Origin: an uncultured Lachnospiraceae bacterium
GTDB taxonomy: Bacteria > Bacillota > Clostridia > Lachnospirales > Lachnospiraceae
Assembly (NCBI GenBank): GCA_905236275.1
Contig: CAJOPI010000412.1
Location: 1 to 8,052, forward strand
DNA: 8,052 nucleotides
Reading direction: 5' to 3'
A model generated the notes under the pieces. The model did no database searches. It saw only the letters and a list, made by a program, of their open reading frames with translations, and was not told the origin of the DNA. Numbering within the stretch: the stretch's first letter is position 1; each line of letters starts with the position of its first letter. A program made the position numbers and the translations under genes. Below, piece after piece: positions 1-5,699 of the stretch.

Positions 1-35
1 CCGACTGCCAATATCAAATCATTGTCAGCTGCCAT
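1..35 (-). CDS. 5' end of an unidentified gene (cut by window edge)
   Basis: An ATG at 35-33 is preceded by a good Shine-Dalgarno sequence (TAAGGAGA, 50-43) with 8 nt between AGGAG and the start. The frame stays open to the window edge and reads MAADNDLILAV. Eleven codons are too few to recognise a family, so no function is offered. It lies 173 bp downstream of folA on the same strand. The gap contains no clear terminator, so it could be a separate unit or a distal member of the folA transcript. The start call rests on the ribosome binding site alone. Confidence 0.5.
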   Translation of the reverse strand, partial: MAADNDLILAV

Positions 36-208
36 TCACATATCTCCTTACAACGAACATAAGCACACAATTCAGATCATTGTGCCTGTGTCCCGGAATA
101 CCTTTTCCTCCTTTCTTCAAATATTTTCGTTTTGCTTATTAAATAGTACCGAAGAAGAAGGAAACGGTTTTAAAAAATTATATATACATTACAGTATTAA
201 CTATTCGT

Positions 209-700
209 TCATTTTTTCTTAACATATTCACAAAAATGATAAATCAGGTCAAAATAGGTCTGTTCTTCGCTCTCTGATGCTTTTTCCCATTCATCCCTTC
301 CGTCAAGGTCAGGGAAATACGCATCCGCTTCATAAACCTTATCGATCTTCGTTATAAGTGCCTTATCGCATCTGTCTATAAGGCTCTCGTAAACCTTCGC
401 CCCACCTATAAGATATATATCGTCATCTTTATAGTTTTTCAACAGTTCATCAAGTTCCTCAATGCTGTGAACTACCGTAACCCCCTCAGGATTATACGAA
501 CTGTTTCCTGAAAGCACGATATTCGTCCTGTTCGGAAGCGGTCTGCCGCCCGGAAAACTCTCCAGCGTTTTCCTGCCCATGACTACTACTTTCCCCGTTG
601 TTGTTTCGCGAAAGAATTTCTGGTCTGCCGGTATCCTCACGAGAAGGTCACCTTTCAGACCGATTGCCCATTTTTCATCTACTGCCGCTATCGCTATCAT
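209..700 (-). CDS. folA: Dihydrofolate reductase
   Basis: This enzyme reduces dihydrofolate to tetrahydrofolate with NADPH in the cytoplasm, feeding thymidylate, purine and methionine synthesis. The 163-residue protein (from the ATG at 700) has the usual single-domain length. Visible landmarks are the N-terminal strand MIAIAAV, IG at 13-14, catalytic Asp26 in IPAD, the cofactor-binding stretch VVMGRKTLES (39-48), RPLPNRTNIVLS (53-64), and LIGGAKVYE (97-105), the second NADPH-binding loop. The Pro-Trp pair that precedes the catalytic Asp region in E. coli (P21-W22) is Leu20-Val21 here. A longer start at 712 exists, but its ATG overlaps the Shine-Dalgarno of the 700 start. The gene follows the beta-CASP gene with a two-base gap after that gene's stop, so translational coupling is likely. 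thyA is not next to it in this window. Confidence 0.93.
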   Translation of the reverse strand: MIAIAAVDEKWAIGLKGDLLVRIPADQKFFRETTTGKVVVMGRKTLESFPGGRPLPNRTNIVLSGNSSYNPEGVTVVHSIEELDELLKNYKDDDIYLIGGAKVYESLIDRCDKALITKIDKVYEADAYFPDLDGRDEWEKASESEEQTYFDLIYHFCEYVKKK

Positions 701-702
701 GT

Positions 703-2307
703 CTACTCCCATTTATCACATAATGAATTTATCTGGTCTGCGAATTTTGCAATGTCCTTATTCGCACAGTGCTCGTAACCGCGAATAACACTGATAAGGC
801 GCTGTCCTGCCGCAAGAAGTCTTTCGAATACGCTGTTCCTTGAAGAACGGAGCTTTTTCTTTGACTGTGCGGCTATTCCCTTAGCCTCATAGATCATGCT
901 GTTCTTCGCAAGGTCATAGCGTGTCCCGCTATAGGGCGCATAAGCCTTCAGTCCAAGCTTTTCGCCTATTGTCCTTGCAAAACTGTCCGTAACGGTATCG
1001 GCACCATGAACCACGAATACCTGTGAAGGCTTCCTTTCAAAAGCATCCAGCCAGTTAAGAAGTCCGTTCATATCCGCATGTCCCGAAAGACCTGTCATCG
1101 TCCTGATCTCAGCCCTGACACCTATTTCCTCGCCAAAAAGCTTTACCTCTTTTGCTCCTTCGACCAGAGCCCGTCCAAGTGTTCCCACAGACTGGTATCC
1201 GACGAAAAGAACGGTACATTCATCCCGCCAGAGATTATGCTTAAGATGATGTCTTATTCTTCCCGCATCGCACATTCCCGATGCCGATATGATCACCTTC
1301 GGCGAATCATCGAAATTTATTTCTTTTGAATCCTCGCTTGTGATGGAAAGGCGGAGTCCCTTAAAGGATATCGGATTCACACCTCGGTGTATCAGCTCCA
1401 TCGCCTCTTCATCAAAGCAGTTTACCGAGTTTTTCTGGAATACCTGTGTCGCCTCGACCGCCAGCGGCGAATCCACGAATACCTGAAAATCCGGATTGCA
1501 CTTTATCAGCTTTCTTTCTTTTATTTCGCGGATAAAATAAAGCATTTCCTGTGTTCTTCCCACCGCAAACGAAGGGATCACCACATTTCCGCCTCTTTCA
1601 AAGGTTCTCTCTATTATCTCCGCAAGCTCGCCTGCATAATCAGTCTCTGCCTGAGGATGCAGTCTGTCACCGTAGGTCGATTCTATGACGACGTAATCAG
1701 CCTCTTCCACTTTCTGAGGATCTTTTAGTATAGGCTGTTTACTGTTTCCCACGTCTCCTGAAAATACGATTTTTTTACTGACGCCGTTTTCGTCTATCCA
1801 CACTTCTATTGCAGCCGACCCCAGCAGATGTCCGACATCTGTAAAGCGGATTTTTATCCCGTCACAGACTTCTCTTATCTCACTGTATGCCACAGGCTCC
1901 AAAAGCTTTATTGCGCGTTCCGCATCTTCCATTGTATAGAGCGGTACGAATCTAACCTCTGACGAGGATCTCTTTGCCTTTCTGTTACGCCACTCAGATT
2001 CGAACATCTGGATATGCGCGCTGTCTCGAAGCATGATATCGCAGAGCTCGGACGCTGCTTCTGTTGCGAATATTTTTCCCCTGAAGCCTTTTGCAGCCAG
2101 AAGGGGCAGGAGTCCGGAGTGGTCTATATGTGAATGGGTCAGGAATACATAGTCTATATCTGCCTCTGCAACGGGCAAGGGTATATTTTCATACAGATTC
2201 ACTCCCTGTTCCATTCCATAGTCAACAAGGATTTTTTTACCGCATGCATTAAGGTAATGACAGCTTCCGGTAACTTCGTGTGCAGCTCCAATAAAAGTTA
2301 ATTCCAT
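703..2307 (-). CDS. Beta-CASP metallo-beta-lactamase-fold RNA-processing hydrolase (RMMBL domain)
   Basis: This is a 534-residue zinc-dependent hydrolase of the beta-CASP group, whose characterised members (CPSF73, RNase J, archaeal aCPSF) cut RNA. Metal ligands are visible: HSHIDH at 58-63, His160 in DVGHLLGSA, Asp185 in SGD, and His434 in VHG. Beta-CASP markers are Glu209 in ESTYGDR (motif A), His353/His354 after SASGMCDAGR (motif B) and His410 in GLSGHAD (motif C). All the expected catalytic residues are present, so it should be active. The RMMBL region spans about 375-460. A further tail of about 60 residues (roughly 475-534) is basic at first (KKKLRSSR, 483-490). The sequence resembles the bacterial CPSF-like group rather than RNase J, and the substrate is unknown. 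The start is supported by GGAGG (2317-2313), five bases upstream. It is first in a bicistron with folA. Confidence 0.88.
   Translation of the reverse strand: MELTFIGAAHEVTGSCHYLNACGKKILVDYGMEQGVNLYENIPLPVAEADIDYVFLTHSHIDHSGLLPLLAAKGFRGKIFATEAASELCDIMLRDSAHIQMFESEWRNRKAKRSSSEVRFVPLYTMEDAERAIKLLEPVAYSEIREVCDGIKIRFTDVGHLLGSAAIEVWIDENGVSKKIVFSGDVGNSKQPILKDPQKVEEADYVVIESTYGDRLHPQAETDYAGELAEIIERTFERGGNVVIPSFAVGRTQEMLYFIREIKERKLIKCNPDFQVFVDSPLAVEATQVFQKNSVNCFDEEAMELIHRGVNPISFKGLRLSITSEDSKEINFDDSPKVIISASGMCDAGRIRHHLKHNLWRDECTVLFVGYQSVGTLGRALVEGAKEVKLFGEEIGVRAEIRTMTGLSGHADMNGLLNWLDAFERKPSQVFVVHGADTVTDSFARTIGEKLGLKAYAPYSGTRYDLAKNSMIYEAKGIAAQSKKKLRSSRNSVFERLLAAGQRLISVIRGYEHCANKDIAKFADQINSLCDKWE
706..710 (-). 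promoter_or_regulatory. Shine-Dalgarno deciding the folA start
   Basis: GGGAG on the minus strand ends five bases before the ATG at 700. It lies inside the last two codons of the upstream beta-CASP gene. The in-frame ATG at 712 overlaps this motif and has no comparable site at the right distance, so the 700 start is preferred. Confidence 0.65.
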
Positions 2308-2345
2308 AGGCGCCTCCGTTCGTATTCTCAGAAACTTTTATGTCT

Positions 2346-2354
2346 ATTTTACCA
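2346..2354 (-). promoter_or_regulatory. Extended -10 promoter for the beta-CASP/folA unit
   Basis: The minus strand reads TGGTAAAAT, a TGn extended -10 with a five-of-six match to TATAAT. A convincing -35 is absent, which extended -10 promoters tolerate. The predicted transcript would start near 2339, giving a leader of about 32 nt before the ATG at 2307. Read by eye only. Confidence 0.4.
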
Positions 2355-2400
2355 TAAATTTGTGTTTAAGTGACGTTTTTATCATGCTAAATTGACAATG

Positions 2401-2483
2401 AGCGCATAAAATTTGACCAAAAGTTGCATTATGGTTACGTAATCAGTTTATAGCAAACGTCATTGACGTTTGCCCGTTGCGCT
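2401..2483. repeat. Intergenic multi-stem inverted-repeat element
   Basis: An outer pair AGCGCA (2401-2406) / TGCGCT (2478-2483) encloses two dyads. One is ATTATG (2428-2433) / CGTAAT (2438-2443), with one wobble pair. The other is a perfect 9-bp hairpin, GCAAACGTC (2453-2461) / GACGTTTGC (2465-2473), with a 3-nt loop. The strong hairpin lies 14 nt beyond the rsmF stop, so it may help end that transcript. No T-run follows it on either strand, so it is not a standard intrinsic terminator. It could be a dispersed palindromic repeat or a structured 3' end. Confidence 0.5.
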
Positions 2484-2486
2484 GAA

Positions 2487-3869
2487 TCATTTTCTTAAAC
2501 CTTTTGGATAGTGATTTTTTAGAATCCTGCCGTCACTTTTTGCCCAGCCTATGGAGTAGCCGTCTGTGGATATCAGTGTCCAGCCTTTTGGTGAGGCTAT
2601 GTTGAGGGTCTGACCGTTCAGATAGGCTCTTACTTCGTCTGAATCCGATTTTAGGTCGATGTATCTTAACGACTCTTCGGTTGCTATTGCGAGGGCGAGG
2701 GCGTGGGACGGTTCGAAGCGTTTCTTTTTAAGAGTACCTAAGTGCAGACCCACGCGCAGAACCTTCAGTTTATCTATGCTGCACATATCCTCCGGGATGA
2801 AACAGAGCTGTTCACCGAATTTGAAAATTCTTTTATCCGGCAGACTAAACTTCAGGTTTTCTTCTTCGAATTCCCGATAAAGTGAGATATCGCCCTTCTT
2901 CGCAGCTGCAGCCATACCATTGGAGCTTACTCTAATGGTATTCTTTTCAAGGCTTCCTTCGCGCTCAACTACGGCGATATAATGTCCCTCGCCGTCGGCG
3001 TGATGCGGCCATATCCTGACGGTTTTTTCTATTTCCTCCGCTGCCCCTTCATAAAAAGCCTTTTTTCCGCAGTCAAAGCTTTCCGATTTTTTTGCCGGAC
3101 AAATATGAAAGTCGCTTTGGCGTTCAAGGAAACGTGTTATCGTTCCCTCGTCCTCTTCCGGCGCGAAGGTACAGGTGGAATAAACTATCCTGCCGCCGGG
3201 TGCAAGCATCCTTGCAGCGGCATCTATAACCTCATCCTGTCTATCGGCACACATTCTTACATTTTCCTCGCTCCACTCTTCAACGGCCGCAGGATTTTTC
3301 CTGAACATTCCCTCTCCCGAACAGGGTGCATCGACGAGTATCCTGTCAAAATATCCTCCGAATATTTCAGCAAGCCTGTCAGGTGTTTCATTTGTGACAA
3401 GGCAGTTTCTTACTCCCATCCGCTCTATATTTTCAGACAGTATCTTAGCCCTTGAAGGAATTATCTCATTCGCCACAAGGAATCCGCTTCCCTGCATGGC
3501 TGATGCTATCTGGCTTGTCTTTCCTCCCGGAGCCGCACAAAGGTCAAGGATTCTCTCATCTCTTCCGATCGAAAGATTTTCCACGACTGCCATAGCCGAA
3601 GGCTCCTGTATATAGTATACCCCTGCCTCGTGGTAGGGATGTTTTCCCGGAGCTCTTTCATTATCATAATAATAGCCGTCACTGCACCATTCTACCCTCT
3701 TAACCTTAAATTTTCCTATATTTTCGTCATTTTCAGCCGATTTATTCTTCTTTAGCCTGTTCATTCTCAAAGCATGATGATTCCCATTTTCATAAGCCCT
3801 TATAAAATCATCAAACTCATCTCCAAGCATTATTTTCATTCTATTTTCGAAATTAACGGGCAATTCCAT
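2487..3869 (-). CDS. rsmF: RsmF-like rRNA (cytosine-C5) methyltransferase, NOL1/NOP2/Sun family
   Basis: A class I SAM-dependent RNA m5C methyltransferase, most likely acting on 16S rRNA; the exact target base is inferred from family, not shown. In the 460-residue protein, the N-terminal RNA-binding part (1-100) ends in YYIQEPSAM. The SAM-binding motif is LDLCAAPGGKTSQIA (108-122). Motif IV DAPCSGEGMFR carries Cys183, and motif VI STCTFAPEEDE carries Cys233. These are the two cysteines used for catalysis and product release in this family. Residues about 305-380 match the RsmF-type first C-terminal domain in position, and about 395-458 look PUA-like (LNIASPKGWTLISTDGYSIGWAK region). The start is supported by GAGGTG (3886-3881), with rather long 11-nt spacing, and by the N-terminal pattern LPVNF..RM...LGDEFDDF. 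It is divergent from the CarD-like gene. Confidence 0.88.
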   Translation of the reverse strand: MELPVNFENRMKIMLGDEFDDFIRAYENGNHHALRMNRLKKNKSAENDENIGKFKVKRVEWCSDGYYYDNERAPGKHPYHEAGVYYIQEPSAMAVVENLSIGRDERILDLCAAPGGKTSQIASAMQGSGFLVANEIIPSRAKILSENIERMGVRNCLVTNETPDRLAEIFGGYFDRILVDAPCSGEGMFRKNPAAVEEWSEENVRMCADRQDEVIDAAARMLAPGGRIVYSTCTFAPEEDEGTITRFLERQSDFHICPAKKSESFDCGKKAFYEGAAEEIEKTVRIWPHHADGEGHYIAVVEREGSLEKNTIRVSSNGMAAAAKKGDISLYREFEEENLKFSLPDKRIFKFGEQLCFIPEDMCSIDKLKVLRVGLHLGTLKKKRFEPSHALALAIATEESLRYIDLKSDSDEVRAYLNGQTLNIASPKGWTLISTDGYSIGWAKSDGRILKNHYPKGLRK

Positions 3870-3909
3870 AAATTAATACACACCTCATTACAAATACAGA
3901 AAAAGTACA

Positions 3910-3955
3910 AAATTTGTGCTAACAATTAAACAAATTTTTATGTTATAATTGTTAT
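3910..3955. promoter_or_regulatory. Two interleaved inverted repeats over the CarD-gene promoter (candidate operator)
   Basis: AAAATTTGT (3910-3918) and ACAAATTTT (3931-3939) form a perfect 9-bp inverted repeat. TAACAATTA (3921-3929) and TAATTGTTA (3947-3955) form a second. They interlock: the left arm of the second falls in the spacer of the first, and its right arm overlaps the -10 box. The arms cover the -35 and -10 regions of the plus-strand promoter, a position where a repressor would block transcription. The region is AT-rich, so chance cannot be excluded. Confidence 0.35.
3942..3950 (+). promoter_or_regulatory. Extended -10 promoter for the CarD-like gene
   Basis: TGTTATAAT is a consensus TATAAT with an upstream TGn. 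The -35 region has no good TTGACA match, so this would be an extended -10 promoter. The predicted start is near 3957, leaving a leader of about 81 nt before the ATG at 4038. Confidence 0.6.
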
Positions 3956-3956
3956 C

Positions 3957-4037
3957 AAAGGAACAAAATTTTATCCTGCGGGTCACAATTCCCCAAGACG
4001 CCGCAGAGAAGCCTGAAGGACAGGCAGAAAGGATTTA
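3957..4037 (+). ncRNA. Structured 5' leader of the CarD-like gene
   Basis: The predicted leader can form CTGCGG (3976-3981) / CCGCAG (4001-4006) around a 19-nt loop, followed by a compact hairpin GCCTG (4011-4015) / CAGGC (4021-4025) with loop AAGGA. The ribosome binding site AAAGGA (4028-4033) begins three bases after the second hairpin. CCTG at 3975-3978 could pair instead with CAGG at 4021-4024, which would exclude both hairpins. I do not recognise a known riboswitch class. Confidence 0.3.
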
Positions 4038-4547
4038 ATGTTTAATACAGGTGATTTTGTTGTACATCGGAATGATGGTTTATGTCAGATAACAGATATT
4101 TCAACGCTCAACATTCCGGACTGTGATACAGAGAAAAAGTATTATTTTCTCACACCTACAGACAGCCCCAACAGCAGGATTTACGTTGCTGTAGGCTCCG
4201 GAGATGCATCGCTTCGTTCCCCAATAAGTGAAGACAAGGCACTTGAGCTGATTGATTCTTTTCCCTCGCTTGACACTCTTTCCGTAGAAAGCGAGAAGCA
4301 GCGTCAGAATACATATTCCAAAGCCCTTGTACAAAATGACTGTGAGCAGCTTTTAAGACTTATCAAAACAACAGCAGCGAGAAAGGCTGAGCGTGTACGC
4401 AAGGGACGCACCGCAACCTCTGTCGATGAGCATTTCCTTAAGTCGGCGCGTCGTGCATTGTACAGCGAACTTTCTTACGTGCTTGGTGTTCGGGAAGATT
4501 CGATGACCGAGTTCATCCAGGCAAGAGTAACCAACATGAATGACTAA
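4038..4547 (+). CDS. CarD/CdnL-family RNA polymerase-binding protein
   Basis: This 169-residue protein begins MFNTGDFVVHRNDGLCQITDI, the start of the CarD_CdnL_TRCF Tudor-like domain that contacts the RNA polymerase beta subunit. That domain continues through KKYYFLTP and RIYVAVG to about residue 75. Residues about 85-165 form the helical C-terminal domain, with LLRLIKTTAARKAERVRKGR (105-124) and the ELSYVLG helix (143-149). Family members bind polymerase at the upstream edge of the promoter bubble and tune open-complex stability, often at rRNA promoters. No tryptophan occurs anywhere, although CarD of Mycobacterium and CdnL of Thermus use one to wedge the -10 edge, so its effect may differ. 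The start is supported by AAAGGA four bases upstream. It is a single-gene unit, divergent from rsmF and convergent with minE. Confidence 0.85.
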   Translation: MFNTGDFVVHRNDGLCQITDISTLNIPDCDTEKKYYFLTPTDSPNSRIYVAVGSGDASLRSPISEDKALELIDSFPSLDTLSVESEKQRQNTYSKALVQNDCEQLLRLIKTTAARKAERVRKGRTATSVDEHFLKSARRALYSELSYVLGVREDSMTEFIQARVTNMND

Positions 4548-4561
4548 TCAGTTTAAATAAT

Positions 4562-4607
4562 AAAAACGGGTGCCTATCTTTTCAGGATACGCACCCTTTT
4601 TCTTTTT
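4562..4607. terminator. Bidirectional intrinsic terminator between the CarD-like gene and minE
   Basis: GGGTGC (4568-4573) pairs with GCACCC (4591-4596), extended by TATC (4575-4578) / GATA (4586-4589) across a one-base mismatch. On the plus strand it is followed by a long T-rich run (4597-4608); on the minus strand by GTTTTTATTATTT. It therefore serves both convergent transcripts. It lies immediately after the minE stop codon and 20 bases after the CarD-like stop. Confidence 0.88.
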
Positions 4608-4883
4608 TCAGTCAGAATGTCTCATCGATTTGATAGGAATATTGGCATAAAGTGCCGGTCCTGTGCTTCCCGTCTCTGCATCTGATTCCGTTTTGGTTAT
4701 CTTGATATCCAGTCCCTGCTGGTCAATCTCCACATATCTCTGAAGAACGGCAATGATGTCGTTCTTTATACGCTCCATTATTTCCGGTGAGCAGCTTGCC
4801 CTGTCGGAAACGAGCACAAGCTTCAGACGGTCTTTAGCTATATCGCTGGTAGATTTCTTTCTGAAAAAATCCATTAATCCCAT
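4608..4883 (-). CDS. minE: Cell division topological specificity factor MinE
   Basis: MinE stimulates the MinD ATPase and displaces MinC, so that the MinCD inhibitor is kept away from mid-cell. The 91-residue protein has the usual length. The N-terminal MGLMDFFRKK is the amphipathic membrane-binding stretch. KDRLKLVLVSDRA (17-29) is the MinD-contacting segment. Residues about 33-85, including MERIKNDIIAVLQRYVEID, make the dimerising topological-specificity fold. AAGGGG (4898-4893) sits nine bases before the start. It is last in minC-minD-minE, 24 nt after minD, and is followed at once by the bidirectional terminator. A start at the fourth codon is possible but would shorten the membrane helix. 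Confidence 0.95.
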   Translation of the reverse strand: MGLMDFFRKKSTSDIAKDRLKLVLVSDRASCSPEIMERIKNDIIAVLQRYVEIDQQGLDIKITKTESDAETGSTGPALYANIPIKSMRHSD

Positions 4884-4907
4884 GACTATTTTCCCCTTCC
4901 TTTATCT

Positions 4908-5699
4908 TTAGTTTGCTGAAAACAGCGCTCCAAGTTTAGCGAAAAATCCCTTCTTCTCGTCAAGATTTTCATAAGGGACGTCTTCGCCCATAATGCGGCG
5001 GCAAATATTCATGTAAGCATTTCCAACGATAGTTCCGTCTCCTGCAAGGGGAGTACCTGTATTTGTTGCGATAACTATCTTCTCGTCATAAGGAACAACG
5101 CCGATAAGGTCGATTGAAAGAACTTCAACGACATCATCAGCAGACATCATGTTTCCATGCTTCATCATGTCAATATTAAGTCTGTTGACAATAAGCTTGT
5201 TATCGCGGATATTGTTTGCCTCAAGAAGACCGATGATCCTGTCGGCATCACGTACTGCCGATACTTCGGGAGTCGTAACGATAAGTGATCTGTCAGCTCC
5301 TGCTATGGCATTCATGAATCCCTGCTCGATACCTGCGGGACAGTCAAGGATTATATAATCAAAATCCTTCCTGAGTTCCTCTACAAGTGCCCTCATCTGG
5401 TCGGGATTGACAGCTGATTTATCCCTTGTCTGTGCTGCCGGTAAAAGATAGAGACCGTCACACTTCTTATCCTTTATCATTGCCTGTGCCGGACGGCAGG
5501 CTCCCTCTATGACATCAACTATTGTATATACGATTCTGTTCTCGAGCCCTAAAACAACATCGAGATTTCTAAGTCCTATATCTGTATCTACAAGAACTAC
5601 CTTCTTGTCAAGCTTTGCAAGACCTGTACCAAGATTCGCTGTGGTAGTTGTCTTACCGACACCGCCCTTACCGGATGTTACTACGATTACTTCGCTCAT
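4908..5699 (-). CDS. minD: Septum site-determining ATPase MinD
   Basis: MinD is a ParA/MinD-type P-loop ATPase that dimerises on the membrane with ATP, recruits MinC, and is released by MinE. The 263-residue protein shows the deviant Walker A KGGVGKTT (11-18) with both signature Lys11 and Lys16, the switch I region VDTDIGLRNLD (37-47, Asp40), and switch II/Walker B ILDCPAGIE (117-125). The C-terminal stretch after 250, GFFAKLGALFSAN, fits the amphipathic membrane-targeting helix. GGAGG (5712-5708) lies eight bases upstream. The minC stop TAA abuts the minD ATG with no bases between, pointing to coupled translation and matched amounts. No key residue is missing. Confidence 0.97.
   Translation of the reverse strand: MSEVIVVTSGKGGVGKTTTTANLGTGLAKLDKKVVLVDTDIGLRNLDVVLGLENRIVYTIVDVIEGACRPAQAMIKDKKCDGLYLLPAAQTRDKSAVNPDQMRALVEELRKDFDYIILDCPAGIEQGFMNAIAGADRSLIVTTPEVSAVRDADRIIGLLEANNIRDNKLIVNRLNIDMMKHGNMMSADDVVEVLSIDLIGVVPYDEKIVIATNTGTPLAGDGTIVGNAYMNICRRIMGEDVPYENLDEKKGFFAKLGALFSAN

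Noticed and set aside
177..182. TATAAT on the minus strand just after folA, as a promoter for the left-edge gene
   Set aside because: It lies in an AT-rich run, has no -35 match at 15-19 bp and no TGn extension.
22..222. Plus-strand 66-codon open frame
   Set aside because: It has no ribosome binding site and low-complexity composition, and it lies across a non-coding gap and the end of folA. The minus-strand start at 35 is better supported.
1078..1728. Plus-strand open frames inside the beta-CASP gene
   Set aside because: They are shadows of the minus-strand gene, which carries a complete set of catalytic motifs.
2453..2473. 9-bp hairpin as an intrinsic terminator of rsmF
   Set aside because: The stem is convincing, but no T-run follows on either strand. 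It is reported as part of the multi-stem element instead.
2982..3455. 157-codon plus-strand open frame inside rsmF
   Set aside because: It is antisense to a clear methyltransferase, lacks a good ribosome binding site, and resembles no known family.
3881..3960. Minus-strand promoter for rsmF
   Set aside because: Several AT-rich hexamers can be found, but none pairs as -35 and -10 with acceptable spacing, so none is annotated.
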